NCBI RefSeq assembly: GCF_003151075.1
Contig: NZ_CP029482.1
Span: 2,480,001-2,544,000, forward strand
Direction of reading: 5' to 3'
Length of the DNA stretch: 64,000 nt
Source: Pseudomonas sp. 31-12
GTDB lineage: Bacteria > Pseudomonadota > Gammaproteobacteria > Pseudomonadales > Pseudomonadaceae
The position numbers and the translations under genes were made by a program. Under the pieces are notes generated by a model, which ran no database searches, was not told the DNA's origin, and was given only the letters and a program-made list of their open reading frames with translations. Positions 1-9,246 of the stretch are shown here, in pieces (positions within the stretch are counted from its first letter, which is position 1; each line of letters starts with the position of its first letter).

Positions 1-352
1 CGCCGAGCAGCAACGTGGCAGCCAGACCTGCACCGGCGAGCCCGCGCCAGAGCGGCAACAGATTCCACCAGGATGAAGACTGAGCCGCGACAGGCGAAGT
101 CGGCCGATTCACGTTATTCACGCTGCGCTCGATACGCTGCCAAAGGTGGGGTGACGGCGGGTGAGGCGCGGCCAGATCGGTCAGGCCGAGCAGTCGACGT
201 TCCCAGGCATCCACGGCGGCCCTTAGCTCAGGTTCGTCGCGCAGGCGCTGCCGGACCTGAGTGCGAAGCTCTGCCGACAGTGTGCCCAACACATATTCGC
301 TGGCCAGTTCATCGAGTTCTTCCGGGGTTTCATTCGTTGGTTTGCTGATCAT
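1..352 (-). CDS. Anti-sigma factor, RskA type (partial, runs off the window)
   Basis: The frame opens with ATG overlapping the stop of the sigma gene (ATGA), so the two are translationally coupled. The visible 117 residues contain a cytoplasmic anti-sigma domain with the family pattern ASEYVLGTL, a PELRAAVDAWERRL segment and LWQRIERS. A Trp-Trp pair then leads into a hydrophobic stretch (LWRGLAGAGLAATLLLG) that looks like the single membrane helix. In this family the N-terminal domain sequesters the partner ECF sigma factor at the inner membrane. The periplasmic C-terminal domain lies outside the window. The coupled sigma gene makes the pairing secure; the inducing signal cannot be read. Confidence 0.85.
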   Translation of the reverse strand, partial: MISKPTNETPEELDELASEYVLGTLSAELRTQVRQRLRDEPELRAAVDAWERRLLGLTDLAAPHPPSPHLWQRIERSVNNVNRPTSPVAAQSSSWWNLLPLWRGLAGAGLAATLLLG

Positions 353-876
353 CCCATGCACTCCCGCAATGCCGTCAGGCTCCGCTTGATCCAGGCTTTG
401 ACGGTGCCCAGCGGGGTGCCGAGTTTGTGTGAGATTTCAGCGTGAGAGTACCCGTCGACGTAGGCATGCAGGATACAGACGCGCCTTGCAGGGTCCAGTT
501 GTTCCAGGCAGTGATAAATGCGCCCCGAATGAGCCTCAGCATCGAGTGTTGCGGTGTCCTCCACCTCATCGAAATCGCTTTGAATCTCGCGGCTGTTGTC
601 ACGGATGAAGTTCAGTGCCAGATGCCGCGTCAAACTGAACATCCAGCCCCGTGCCGAGCCTCGCGCCGGATCGAACTGCGCGGCGCCATTCCATATCTTG
701 ATGAAGGCGTCGTGGACGATGTCTTCCGCCAGCGCAGTGTCACGCACCAGGCGTTTGGCAACGCCCAGCAGGCGCTGACTCTCCTGCACATACAAATCAC
801 GCAGGGCCTGACGTTCACCGCGGGCGCAGGCGGCGATGTGGGCTTCGTAATCGAAAAGAGTTTCGGGCAAGGACAC
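349..876 (-). CDS. ECF RNA polymerase sigma factor
   Basis: A 175-residue protein with the two-domain layout of extracytoplasmic-function sigma factors. Region 2 lies at roughly residues 22-90 and includes DIVHDAFIKIWN, followed by the promoter-melting segment GWMFSLTRHLALNFIRD. Region 4 at about 118-172 carries a helix-turn-helix around YSHAEISHKLGTPLGTVKAW. Its pairing with an RskA-like anti-sigma factor resembles SigK-type systems. The start is GTG; no strong ribosome site is visible. The gene follows the DUF3455 gene by 92 bases on the same strand, so they may be co-transcribed or that gene may be a target. The regulon is not identifiable from the sequence. Confidence 0.9.
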   Translation of the reverse strand: MSLPETLFDYEAHIAACARGERQALRDLYVQESQRLLGVAKRLVRDTALAEDIVHDAFIKIWNGAAQFDPARGSARGWMFSLTRHLALNFIRDNSREIQSDFDEVEDTATLDAEAHSGRIYHCLEQLDPARRVCILHAYVDGYSHAEISHKLGTPLGTVKAWIKRSLTALRECMG

Positions 877-968
877 TGTATTCAGCCGTCAATAATGGGT
901 CGCAGCCCCGGGCCACAGGACCGGGGCCAGTGCTGAGCAGCGTAGACCAATTTCCCGCAGGCCTTGTT

Positions 969-1484
969 TCAGTTGGCCGCCCAGAAAATGTAATCCGCCT
1001 GGTACTTCACCACTTCTTGCTTGCCCTTGTTGGCGGTCGAACATTCAGTGCTCGGGGCCACGCCACCTTTGAGGGCGACGCGCTGGATGTAGCTGACGCC
1101 GGTCATCGCACCTTTGCCTTCAGCCGGATTAGCCTTGACCAGTTGGTAGGGCAGGTTGCCCGGACTCGAAGGCGCGACAGCCAACTGGGTGCCGGTGACT
1201 TTCGAGCCATCTTTCGCCTGCCAGGTAGCTGGCGGCCCGAAATAGGTGCCGATCTGTTTGCCGCTGCGATCATTGAGTACCGCTTTGGGACCGACAAACA
1301 ACCATTCGGTCTGGCCGGCAGGATTGATCTTGCATTCGTAAGTAATCTCGCCGACACCGGTGGTTTCGAGGGCGACCTTGTGCCCGTCCGGGACCTTGAT
1401 GCTGTCGGGCACGCCTGGCTGGGCGTAGGCCATGGAACCTGCGACGAACAAACCGGCAAGGCAAATCAGCTGTCTGGCGTTCAT
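969..1484 (-). CDS. Exported DUF3455 protein
   Basis: 171 residues beginning MNARQLICLAGLFVAGSMAYA, a clear signal peptide with an AYA cleavage site, preceded by GGAGC. A longer reading from 1595 would place the signal peptide internally, so the ATG at 1484 was chosen. The mature part has the DUF3455 pattern: a start like VPDGHKVALETTGVGEITYEC, a WLFVGPKAVL segment, then GTYFGPPATWQAKDGSKV and a closing YQADYIFWAAN. The function of the family is not established. Its place just upstream of an ECF sigma/anti-sigma pair suggests an envelope or stress context, which is inference only. Confidence 0.8.
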   Translation of the reverse strand: MNARQLICLAGLFVAGSMAYAQPGVPDSIKVPDGHKVALETTGVGEITYECKINPAGQTEWLFVGPKAVLNDRSGKQIGTYFGPPATWQAKDGSKVTGTQLAVAPSSPGNLPYQLVKANPAEGKGAMTGVSYIQRVALKGGVAPSTECSTANKGKQEVVKYQADYIFWAAN

Positions 1485-1642
1485 GAATAGCGCTCCGTAA
1501 ATGAGTAATCTGCTCGGCAGCCTCAGGGCTGCTACAGGTACTACCCATCGGAAAGCGATTTGGATGCAGTGGTATAAAAAGAAATTTTCCAGCATGGTCA
1601 GTATCAGATGCTACAACGAGACAATCTTGAAGGGGGGTGCTT

Positions 1643-2266
1643 ATGTATCAGCTCTACGGACACCAGAACTCCGGCGCCGCCGCGATAGAAGCCGCCCTCG
1701 AGCTCTGTGAAATCCCTTATCGCTTCATCGACGTCGAGTCGTCTGCAGAGGCCGCCAAAGCCCTGGAGAAACTCAACCCGCTCAAGCAGATTCCCACCTT
1801 GCAACTGCCCGACGGCAGCATTCTCACCGAGAGCGCGGCGATCCTGATTCATCTGGCGCTGGCGTTTCCCGAGTCGAACCTGCTGTCGAAAACCCCCGCC
1901 GAGCGGGATCAGGCCATCCGCGGCCTCGCGTTCATCGTCAGCAATTGCTACGCGGCCATCGGCATCATCGATTACCCCGAGCGCTGGCTGATCGAGGCGA
2001 ATCAATCGGCCATGGAAAACCTCATGACCGGCGCCCGTCGACGGTTGCACTGGAGTTGGGAGGTGTTTGCCGATCAGTTCTCGGGCGAGTTGTACCTGGA
2101 CGACGAGACGCCGGGCGCACTGGATGTGCTGGCGGCGGTAGTGACGCGGTGGGCGGGCAGTCGCGAGCATCTGCGCAATGCCCGACCCGGTTTTTATGCC
2201 TGGCTGACACGCATCGACCGCCATCCCACGCTGGCCCCCGTCTTCGCCCGCCACTGGCCAACCTGA
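1643..2266 (+). CDS. Glutathione S-transferase family protein
   Basis: 207 residues read from the ATG at 1643, which follows an AAGGGGGG ribosome site; a GTG two codons earlier is less well placed. The N-terminal third is a thioredoxin-like GST domain (YQLYGHQNSGAAAIEAALEL, then NPLKQIPTLQLPDGSILTESAAILIHL). The cis-proline follows KQI and the glutathione-contacting ESAAI motif is intact. The all-helical C-terminal domain follows. This pattern binds the gamma-glutamyl moiety of glutathione. The substrate is unknown. It is a single gene followed by a REP pair. Confidence 0.85.
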   Translation: MYQLYGHQNSGAAAIEAALELCEIPYRFIDVESSAEAAKALEKLNPLKQIPTLQLPDGSILTESAAILIHLALAFPESNLLSKTPAERDQAIRGLAFIVSNCYAAIGIIDYPERWLIEANQSAMENLMTGARRRLHWSWEVFADQFSGELYLDDETPGALDVLAAVVTRWAGSREHLRNARPGFYAWLTRIDRHPTLAPVFARHWPT

Positions 2267-2283
2267 AAACACCACCAACCCAA

Positions 2284-2445
2284 TGTGGGAGCGACCTGTG
2301 GAGAGGGGATTTATCCCCGTTGGGTCGCGAAGCGGCCCCAAAACCTGCAGCCGCCGTCATTCAGGTAAACCACTTGCATAGGTTTTACGACTGCTTCGCA
2401 GCCGAACGGGGATAAATCCCCTCGCCACAGTTCGCTCCCACAGGG
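2284..2445. repeat. REP pair, composite with nested arms
   Basis: A long inverted repeat. Outer arms (TGTGGGAGCG at the left, CGCTCCCACAGGG at the right) enclose an inner pair reading GAGGGGATTTATCCCCGTT and AACGGGGATAAATCCCCTC, next to GCGAAGCGG and CTGCTTCGCAGCC. Two REP families therefore appear nested. It lies between the ends of two convergent genes. Confidence 0.8.
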
Positions 2446-2463
2446 ATATGTGGTGTGTTGGAA

Positions 2464-2904
2464 TCACTCGCCGCGAATGTACTGCTCCAACTGGCGAATC
2501 AATTCAGCCTGTTCGGCGATGGCTTCCTTGACCAGGTCGCCGATTGACAGCAAGCCGATCAACTTGCCGTTTTCCACCACTGGCAGGTGGCGCAGGCGTC
2601 TGTCGGACATGATGCCCAGGCAGGTATCGACGGTTTGATGGGTGTCCACGGTGATCACCGGCGACACCATGATGTCGCGAACCGGCGTGCCCACCGAAGA
2701 ACGGCCATGCAGCACCAGTTTGCGCGCGTAGTCCCGCTCGCTGATGATGCCCAGCACTTCGTCATTCTCCACCACCAGCAAGGCGCCGACGTTCTTTTCG
2801 GCCATCTTCATCAGGGCTTCCAGCACCATGTGATCGGGTTTGATCTGGTGCACTTCCTGATTTTTCTGATCTTTCAACTTGAGCAGTTGGGCGACGGTTT
2901 TCAT
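2464..2904 (-). CDS. CBS domain protein
   Basis: 146 residues made almost entirely of two CBS motifs. The first is about residues 18-75 (VLEALMKMAEKNVGALLVVE ending IISERDYARKL). The second is about 82-138 (SPVITVDTHQTVDTCLGIMS ending PVVENGKLIGLLSIGDLV). Such stand-alone pairs bind adenine nucleotides and act as energy or ligand sensors. No output domain is present and no partner is visible beside it. It is transcribed away from polB. The family is secure, the role unknown. Confidence 0.88.
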   Translation of the reverse strand: MKTVAQLLKLKDQKNQEVHQIKPDHMVLEALMKMAEKNVGALLVVENDEVLGIISERDYARKLVLHGRSSVGTPVRDIMVSPVITVDTHQTVDTCLGIMSDRRLRHLPVVENGKLIGLLSIGDLVKEAIAEQAELIRQLEQYIRGE

Positions 2905-3060
2905 GATGGCTTCTCAGGTGTTGTCGTTGTTCTTGAAGAATCGTAGACCCGAGCGCAGAGGGCAAGGCAGAAAGCGGCAGATAACGCGCAAAAAACGTCA
3001 TTTGGCGGTTTTTCTTCGGTAAACCGGAAGTTTATCGCTAATCCATGGGCTGAACTCAAT

Positions 3061-3111
3061 CCTGTGGGAGCGGGCTTGCGTCCACCTCGCAGAGGGGGCT
3101 ATCCCCCGCAA
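3061..3111. repeat. Solitary REP-like sequence
   Basis: CCTGTGGGAGCGGGCTTGCG matches one arm of the REP family seen throughout the window. It is followed by a small palindrome GGGGGCTATCCCCC instead of the usual inverted partner. It lies in the divergent interval between the CBS gene and polB, an unusual place because most copies here sit downstream of genes. Confidence 0.5.
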
Positions 3112-3156
3112 TGACGCGTAGAATTGCCGCCTGAATCAAATCTTGAGGTTGCAGTG

Positions 3157-5517
3157 GTGGATTTACAGCAGGGTTTCGTCCTGACCCGGCATTGGCGCGA
3201 CACCCCGGCCGGTACGCACGTCGAGTTCTGGCTGGCGACGGACACCGGTCCCCAGCGTATCCGTCTGCCTCATCAACCGTCGGTGGCGTTCATCCCGGCT
3301 GTCCAGCGCGAGCAGGCCGAAGCCGTTTTGCGCGGCGAAAAAAATGTCGAGCTAAAGCCATTGGCCCTTCAGGACTTCGAGCACCGCCCGGTACTCGGCC
3401 TGTATTGCCAGCAACACGGTCAGTTGATGCGCCTGGAAACCGCGCTGCGCAAAGCCGGCGTCGAGATGTTCGAGGCCGACGTGCGCCCGCCGGAACGCTA
3501 CATGATGGAGCGCTTCATCACCGCACCTGTCCTGTTCGGCGGCACGCCAGGCGACGACGGTCTGCTGCTCGACGCACAGATGAAACCGGCTCCCGACTAC
3601 CGGCCCAACCTCCGGCTGGTGTCCCTGGACATCGAAACCACCGCTCAGGGCGAGTTGTATTCCATCGCCCTGGAAGGCTGCGGCGAGCGCCAGGTCTACA
3701 TGCTTGGCCCGCCGAATGGCGACGACAGCGCGGTGGATTTCCAGCTCGACTACTGCGACTCGCGAACCGTGCTGCTCAAAAAGCTCAACGAGTGGTTCGC
3801 CCGCCATGACCCCGACGCGATCATCGGCTGGAATGTCGTGCAGTTCGACTTGCGGGTGCTGCACCAGCACGCCCGACAGCTGGGCGTCCCGCTGAAACTG
3901 GGGCGTGGCGGTGAAGAAATGCAGTGGCGCGAGCACGGCAGTCGCAACCATTACTTCGCCTCGGCCGCCGGCCGGTTGATCATCGACGGCATCGAGTCCC
4001 TGCGCTCGGCGACCTGGAGCTTCCCCTCGTTCAGCCTGGAAAACGTCGCGCAAACCCTGCTCGGCGAGGGCAAGGCGATCAGCACGCCGTATCAGCGCAT
4101 GGACGAAATCAATCGCATGTTCGCCGAGGACAAACCGGCACTCGCCACGTACAACCTCAAGGACTGCGAGCTGGTAACGCGGATTTTCGCCAAGACCGAA
4201 TTGCTGACGTTCCTGCTGGAACGCGCCAGTGTCACCGGTTTGCCGGCGGACCGCAGCGGCGGTTCGGTGGCGGCGTTCACGCACCTGTACATGCCGCTGA
4301 TGCACCGCCAGGGATTCGTGGCGCCGAATCTAGGGAACAAGCCTGCGCAGGCCAGCCCCGGTGGCTTCGTCATGGACTCGCAACCGGGTCTGTACGAGTC
4401 GGTGCTGGTGCTCGACTACAAAAGCCTCTATCCGTCGATCATCCGCACCTTCCTGATCGACCCGGTCGGGCTGATCGAAGGCTTGCAGCATCCCGATGAC
4501 AGCGAGTCCGTACCGGGTTTCCGTGGCGCGCGTTTTTCCAGGACCCGGCACTGCCTGCCATCGATCGTCGCCCGGGTGGCCGAAGGCCGCGAGACCGCCA
4601 AGCGCGAACACAACGCGCCGCTGTCGCAAGCGCTGAAGATCATCATGAACGCCTTCTATGGCGTGCTCGGTTCCAGCGGCTGCCGCTTCTTCGACACGCG
4701 ACTGGCGTCGTCCATCACCTTGCGTGGCCACGAGATCATGCTGCGTACCCGGCAGTTGATTGAAGCCCAGGGGCACACGGTGATTTACGGCGACACCGAC
4801 TCGACCTTCGTCTGGCTCCGTCGTGCCCACGGCCAGGAAGAAGCGGCGCAGATTGGCCGCGCGCTGGTGGACCACGTCAACCAGTGGTGGCGTGAGCATG
4901 TGCGGCAGGAATACGGGTTGGAAAGTGCCCTGGAATTGCAGTTCGAGACCCACTACAAACGCTTTCTGATGCCGACCATTCGCGGCGCCGAGGAGGGCAG
5001 CAAGAAGCGTTACGCAGGGCTGGTCACCCGCGCCGATGGCACTGACGAAATGGTCTACAAGGGCCTGGAAACCGTGCGCACCGACTGGTCTCCGTTGGCC
5101 CGGCAATTCCAGCAGGAGCTGTACTCGCGGATTTTCCATCGTCAGCCGTATCAGGATTATGTGCGCGACTACGTGCGCAAAACCCTGGCCGGCGAGTTCG
5201 ACGACCGCCTGATCTATCGCAAGCGCCTGCGCCGTACCCTGGACGACTATGAGCGTAACGTGCCGCCCCACGTTCGCGCAGCGCGGATCGCCGATGACTA
5301 CAACGATCAGCAGGGCCGCCCCCGGCAATACCAGAACGGCGGCTGGATCAGCTACGTGATCAGCGTCGCCGGGCCCGAGCCGCTGGAGATTCGCAGCGCG
5401 CCCATCGACTACGACCATTACGTCACCCGGCAATTGCAGCCGGTGGCGGATGCAATTCTGCCCTTCGTGGACGACGACTTCTCAACCTTGATTGGTGGGC
5501 AACTGGGCCTGTTTTGA
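3157..5517 (+). CDS. polB: DNA polymerase II (family B)
   Basis: A 786-residue family B polymerase, close to the usual ~785. The GTG at 3157 was chosen because GAGG lies eight bases upstream and the protein then begins at the conserved [13 protein letters not shown]. The 3'-5' exonuclease acidic motifs are intact (DIETT near residue 158, YNLKDCELV further on). So are polymerase motif A ([10 protein letters not shown] near 420), motif B ([12 protein letters not shown] near 495) and motif C (YGDTDS near 544). In related bacteria this damage-inducible enzyme restarts blocked forks and performs accurate bypass. A LexA box was not identified upstream. Its 3' end overlaps the convergent DUF1810 gene by 36 bases. 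Confidence 0.95.
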   Translation: MDLQQGFVLTRHWRDTPAGTHVEFWLATDTGPQRIRLPHQPSVAFIPAVQREQAEAVLRGEKNVELKPLALQDFEHRPVLGLYCQQHGQLMRLETALRKAGVEMFEADVRPPERYMMERFITAPVLFGGTPGDDGLLLDAQMKPAPDYRPNLRLVSLDIETTAQGELYSIALEGCGERQVYMLGPPNGDDSAVDFQLDYCDSRTVLLKKLNEWFARHDPDAIIGWNVVQFDLRVLHQHARQLGVPLKLGRGGEEMQWREHGSRNHYFASAAGRLIIDGIESLRSATWSFPSFSLENVAQTLLGEGKAISTPYQRMDEINRMFAEDKPALATYNLKDCELVTRIFAKTELLTFLLERASVTGLPADRSGGSVAAFTHLYMPLMHRQGFVAPNLGNKPAQASPGGFVMDSQPGLYESVLVLDYKSLYPSIIRTFLIDPVGLIEGLQHPDDSESVPGFRGARFSRTRHCLPSIVARVAEGRETAKREHNAPLSQALKIIMNAFYGVLGSSGCRFFDTRLASSITLRGHEIMLRTRQLIEAQGHTVIYGDTDSTFVWLRRAHGQEEAAQIGRALVDHVNQWWREHVRQEYGLESALELQFETHYKRFLMPTIRGAEEGSKKRYAGLVTRADGTDEMVYKGLETVRTDWSPLARQFQQELYSRIFHRQPYQDYVRDYVRKTLAGEFDDRLIYRKRLRRTLDDYERNVPPHVRAARIADDYNDQQGRPRQYQNGGWISYVISVAGPEPLEIRSAPIDYDHYVTRQLQPVADAILPFVDDDFSTLIGGQLGLF

Positions 5518-5952
5518 GTCCAGCAGCTGCAGCGTCCAGTCATCCCGTATGCCGTGGAAATACTGATCCAGTGCCTTATGGAACACGCTGCCTTTGGGGG
5601 CGATCTGGGCGAACAGGGTCATCGACGAGTGAAACTTGAGGTTGTCGGGATGTCCGAAAATCTCGGTAATCGTGCGCTGTTTGCTGTCCAGGACCAATTG
5701 CGTGCAGGTTCGCAGGCGGGCGCCCAGCTTTGGATGTTCAAGGTAGGCCGCGGCTTCTTCGCGGGAACGGATTGCATAATGTCGGGACATCTCGCTACCG
5801 CCCAGTCCGGCGAATTGCGGAAAGACGAACCACATCCAGTGCCGGCGCTTGCGGCCGGCTTTCAACTCTTCCTGGACCCACTCGAACACCGGGTCTTGCG
5901 CTTGCACAAAGCGTGGCAAATTGAAGTCGTCGAGCTGATCAGTGCTTCTCAT
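5482..5952 (-). CDS. DUF1810 family protein
   Basis: 156 residues with the family signature: [20 protein letters not shown] at the start, then [18 protein letters not shown] with dense aromatics, [13 protein letters not shown], and a late [11 protein letters not shown] segment followed by [11 protein letters not shown]. The family is small, soluble and of unknown biochemical role; it is sometimes labelled calpastatin on weak grounds. The gene converges on polB and its last codons overlap polB's end. It is transcribed after the aldo/keto reductase gene with about 30 bases between, so the two could share a transcript. Confidence 0.85.
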   Translation of the reverse strand: MRSTDQLDDFNLPRFVQAQDPVFEWVQEELKAGRKRRHWMWFVFPQFAGLGGSEMSRHYAIRSREEAAAYLEHPKLGARLRTCTQLVLDSKQRTITEIFGHPDNLKFHSSMTLFAQIAPKGSVFHKALDQYFHGIRDDWTLQLLDSKQAQLPTNQG

Positions 5953-5982
5953 GCAGAAGCCCTCTGACAGTACCGCGATGGC

Positions 5983-6804
5983 TTAGACCATGGCCAACCG
6001 GTGCTTGCGTTGTGGCGCGTGAAACGCGTGGTCCAGCGCCTTCAGGTCCTCGTCTTCGAGCCGCAATTGCGCGGCCTGCGCATTCAGTTGCACATGTTCA
6101 GGTCTGACCGCCTTGGGGATGGCGATCACGTCTCTTTGTCGCAGAATCCATGCCAGTGCTACTTGAGCCGGCGTCACGGCGTGATGGGTGGCGATCTGCT
6201 TGAGCGCCGTATGAGCCAGCATCGTTCCTCCCTGACCGATAGGACAGTATGCCATCAACGGCTGCCGATGCTGTTGGCACCAGGGCAACAGGTCAAATTC
6301 GATGCCGCGCTCTTCCAGGTTGTACAGCACCTGGTTGGTGGCGCAGGCCGGCGAGTTCAATTCCTGCAGATCGTCTATGTCGAAGTTGGACACGCCCCAA
6401 CGGCCGATCTTGCCTTCTTCACGCAGGCGTTCGAAGGCTTCGACAGTTTCCGCGAGCGGATACTGGCCGCGCCAGTGCAGCAGGTATAAATCGATGTAGT
6501 CGGTATTCAGACGGCGCAGGCTGCGTTCGCAGGCCTGGGGGATGCCTTTGCGGCTGGCGTTGTGCGGGTAGACCTTGCTGACCAGAAAGACCTTGTCGCG
6601 CAGACCGGCGATGGCTTCACCCACCACTTCCTCGGCGCCGCCTTCGGCATACATCTCGGCGGTGTCGATCAGGGTCATGCCCAACTCGATGCCCAGACGC
6701 AGCGCGGCGACTTCCTTGCTGTATTGCGAGGGATCTTCGCCCATGCGCCAGGTGCCTTGGCCGATGACCGGTACGTTGACGCCGGCCAATTCGAGGGTCC
6801 GCAT
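5983..6804 (-). CDS. Aldo/keto reductase
   Basis: 273 residues of the AKR barrel fold. The catalytic tetrad is present: Asp and Tyr in LIDTAEMYAEG, Lys in VFLVSKVYPHN and His in LYLLHWRGQ. The cofactor-binding end shows IPKAVRPEHVQLNAQA, the NADPH phosphate-contacting loop. The start has a near-perfect ribosome site (AAGGAGG). The enzyme should reduce aldehydes or ketones with NADPH in the cytoplasm; the physiological substrate is not readable. It is about 30 bases upstream of the DUF1810 gene on the same strand. Confidence 0.9.
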   Translation of the reverse strand: MRTLELAGVNVPVIGQGTWRMGEDPSQYSKEVAALRLGIELGMTLIDTAEMYAEGGAEEVVGEAIAGLRDKVFLVSKVYPHNASRKGIPQACERSLRRLNTDYIDLYLLHWRGQYPLAETVEAFERLREEGKIGRWGVSNFDIDDLQELNSPACATNQVLYNLEERGIEFDLLPWCQQHRQPLMAYCPIGQGGTMLAHTALKQIATHHAVTPAQVALAWILRQRDVIAIPKAVRPEHVQLNAQAAQLRLEDEDLKALDHAFHAPQRKHRLAMV

Positions 6805-6885
6805 GAAAACCTCCTTTTTCCAATCGATAAGTGCTCTCTGGTTGGCAGCAGAATAGCCCGGTGGTTCCGTAGATGTGTAGCTGCC

Positions 6886-7025
6886 CTGTGGCGAGGGGAT
6901 TTATCCCCGTTCGGCTGCGAAGCAGTCGTTAAACCAGCAAGCGCTTTACGTCTGAAGGAATATAGGGGCCGCTTCGCAGCCCAACGGGGATAAATCCCCG
7001 CGCCACACAAGCCCGCTCCCACAGG
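6886..7025. repeat. REP pair (GGGGATTTATCCCCG family)
   Basis: Inverted arms CTGTGGCGAGGGGATTTATC and GGGGATAAATCCCCGCGCCAC, with GCTGCGAAGCAG on the inner left and CCGCTTCGCAGCCC on the inner right. The element ends in a partial GCCCGCTCCCACAGG arm of the other family. It has the same composite form as the element at 2284. It fills the gap between the start of the aldo/keto reductase gene and the end of the epimerase gene. Confidence 0.8.
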
Positions 7026-7065
7026 TGGGGCAGGCTCGGAAGCTGCATCGAGTGATGCCGGAGGT

Positions 7066-8214
7066 TTAGTTAGCCGAAAACTTCAGCACGGTGCTCTGGG
7101 TATAGGTTTTACCCGGGTCGAGTCGCGTGGACGGGAAGTTCGGCTGGTTTGGCGAGTCGGGATAGTGCTGAGTCTCCAGCGTGAACGCGCCCCAATGCGG
7201 ATAAACCTTGCCACCCTTGCCCTTGACCGTGCCATCGAGGAAGTTGCTGGTGTAGAACTGCACGCCGGGTTCGCTGGTGTAGAGCTGCAAGCGGCGCCCC
7301 GATTGCGGATCACTGACATCGGCGGCCAGTTTGCCAACGTCACCCTTGGCGTCCAGGACCCAGTTGAAATCGAAACCGCCTTGTTTGGGCTCGGCGAATT
7401 TCAGTTGCGGGTGATCGGCCTTGATGTTTTTACCAATGGCGGTGGGCTGCGTGAAGTCCATCGGCGTACCGGCGACCGGAGCCAGTTCGCCGGTCGGAAT
7501 CAGCTTGGCGGTGACCGGCGTGTAGTGGGTCGAATGCAGGGTGACGAGCTGTTTCAGCACATCCCCGTTGCCGGCGCCGGCGAGGTTGAAGTAGCTGTGG
7601 TTGGTCAGGTTCAGCACGGTCGGTTTATCGGTGCTGGCCTTGTAGTCGATGCGCAACTCATTGTTCTCGGTGAGGCTGTAGGTGACCTCGGTTTTGAGGT
7701 TGCCGGGGAAGCCCATTTCACCGTCCGCCGACAGATATGTCAGGGTTACGCCCACCGAATCCTTGCCTTTGCTCGGCTGGGCTTTCCACACGTGTTTGTC
7801 AAACCCTTGCGGGCCGCCGTGCAGCGAGTTGGAGCCGTCATTAAGCGGCACTTGATAGCGTTTGCCATCCAGTTCGAACGCGCCGTTGGCCAGGCGATTT
7901 CCGAAACGCCCGATGGTCGCGCCAAAGTACGCGGTGCCGCTCTGATAGCCCTGCACATCGTCGAAACCCAACACCACATCGTCGAGCTTGCCGTTTTTGT
8001 CCGGTACTTTCAGCGACTGCAAGATGCCGCCGTAGGTGATGACCGTGGCTTGCAGGCCATGGCTGTTGCGCAAGACGTATTGCTCGACGGGGGTGCCGTC
8101 GTTGGTCTTGCCGAAGACTTTGTGTTCGCTGGACAGGCCAGCCGCTTGAGCGGTGAGGGTGGCGATCATCAGGGACAGTCCGAGGCCGGAGAGCAGGTGT
8201 CGGGATTGCAGCAT
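7066..8214 (-). CDS. galM: Aldose 1-epimerase (mutarotase), exported
   Basis: 382 residues from the ATG at 8214, which has a strong AAGGAAGG ribosome site. An upstream in-frame start at 8253 would bury the signal peptide (LLSGLGLSLMIATLTAQAAG). The mature enzyme shows the galactose mutarotase pattern: VITYGGILQSLKVPD, GRFGNRLANG, SLHGGPQGFDKHVW, the catalytic His in LTNHSYFNLAG, and the catalytic Glu in FTLETQHYPDSPN. It interconverts alpha and beta anomers of aldoses, here apparently in the periplasm. No gal genes are adjacent. The upstream interval holds striking palindromes, annotated separately. Confidence 0.92.
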   Translation of the reverse strand: MLQSRHLLSGLGLSLMIATLTAQAAGLSSEHKVFGKTNDGTPVEQYVLRNSHGLQATVITYGGILQSLKVPDKNGKLDDVVLGFDDVQGYQSGTAYFGATIGRFGNRLANGAFELDGKRYQVPLNDGSNSLHGGPQGFDKHVWKAQPSKGKDSVGVTLTYLSADGEMGFPGNLKTEVTYSLTENNELRIDYKASTDKPTVLNLTNHSYFNLAGAGNGDVLKQLVTLHSTHYTPVTAKLIPTGELAPVAGTPMDFTQPTAIGKNIKADHPQLKFAEPKQGGFDFNWVLDAKGDVGKLAADVSDPQSGRRLQLYTSEPGVQFYTSNFLDGTVKGKGGKVYPHWGAFTLETQHYPDSPNQPNFPSTRLDPGKTYTQSTVLKFSAN

Positions 8215-8241
8215 GGTTGACCTTCCTTCTTGTTGTTTTTG

Positions 8242-8333
8242 GTATGTAGTCATACTAATGATCGATTTAACAGGCGATCAAGGAAGGATTTATAGCCTAT
8301 GTGCAACGCGTTGCAATTAAAAAGTATGACTAA
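8242..8333. promoter_or_regulatory. Putative operator cluster between galM and the lipoprotein gene
   Basis: The decamer AGTATGACTA occurs twice in opposite orientation, on the minus strand at 8247-8256 and on the plus strand at 8324-8333. Between them, at 8303-8316, is a perfect 14-base palindrome TGCAACGCGTTGCA with the central CG typical of LacI-family operators. The outer decamers resemble GntR-type half sites. Control of the epimerase gene is the likeliest role. No regulator gene is adjacent, so the cognate protein is unknown. Confidence 0.5.
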
Positions 8334-8464
8334 TGTGATAGTAGTCGTTCTGGACGCCAAGGTTTACGGACCATCGGCACTGCACTTTTTCAGCTTTGGC
8401 GGCTCTATCCTTGGCCAGCCTGCGGCGATCCCCTCCGCCGGCCAATGCCCAAGTTCAAGCACCC

Positions 8465-9214
8465 ATGGCTCGAGTTTTACCCTGTTTCACTTCATCAATC
8501 CGTCGCCAATGCCTGCTGCTGGCCAGCCTGTCGATGCTCTTCGCCAGCGGTTGCAGCCAGCAACAGGGCAGCGACTTCGTCAGCCAGTTCCGCGAGGGCA
8601 GCCCCCAGGAATTCCTCCAGACCAGCGTCGACCGCATGGCGACCCTGGCGATGCGCGACAACCTCGACAGCCTCTACTTGCTGATGAGCAAGCTCTACCT
8701 GCGCAACCCGGACGAGTTGAAAAAATCCGGCTTCCTCGACGCCCGCACCGCAGGCAAGCAAGTGCGCCTGGCCATCGAACAACAACAGCCGCTGCCCACC
8801 CTCGGGGGCAAGAAAGACCTGGCGGCGCTGAGTTATGCCATGAGTCCGGAGTTTCTCGGCGACCGGGTCGGCGCCTTCATCTACGCCATCGGCAGCATGT
8901 TGGTCACGGCCCACGGCAATCGCCTCGAGTTCTACATGACCGATGCGATCAACCCGACCTTCGTCAACAACGCTGCACGCAACATCGAGAAAGCCACCTG
9001 GATCCTGAGCCAGCGGCAAAACAAAAACGGTGAGCCCTTGCTGTTCTCCAACGAAATTTCGGAGGAGGGCAGCAACCTCAGTTTTGCCGTGGAGTTCGGC
9101 AAGATCGTCGCGCGGCTGGACCTGCTGACGCAGATGCTGGACGAGCGCTACCGGCGGATCGGTCTGAACTACGCGCAGAGCTTGCTGTTCTTGAATTTCT
9201 TGCCTGTGCAGTAA
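8465..9214 (+). CDS. Lipoprotein of unknown function
   Basis: 249 residues from the ATG at 8465. The start MARVLPCFTSSIRRQCLL leads into LLASLSMLFASGC, a signal peptide ending in a lipobox. An upstream in-frame ATG at 8396 is possible but would leave the signal peptide too far inside. The mature part is helical and charged, with VDRMATLAMRDNLDSLYLLM, a GKKDLAALSYAM segment and VEFGKIVARLDLLTQMLDER. No enzyme motif was recognised. It is a single gene, divergent from galM, followed by a REP pair. Probably an outer-membrane lipoprotein seen only in pseudomonads. Confidence 0.7.
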   Translation: MARVLPCFTSSIRRQCLLLASLSMLFASGCSQQQGSDFVSQFREGSPQEFLQTSVDRMATLAMRDNLDSLYLLMSKLYLRNPDELKKSGFLDARTAGKQVRLAIEQQQPLPTLGGKKDLAALSYAMSPEFLGDRVGAFIYAIGSMLVTAHGNRLEFYMTDAINPTFVNNAARNIEKATWILSQRQNKNGEPLLFSNEISEEGSNLSFAVEFGKIVARLDLLTQMLDERYRRIGLNYAQSLLFLNFLPVQ

Positions 9215-9246
9215 ATCAACCCACCGCACTCCTGACACAGCAGATC

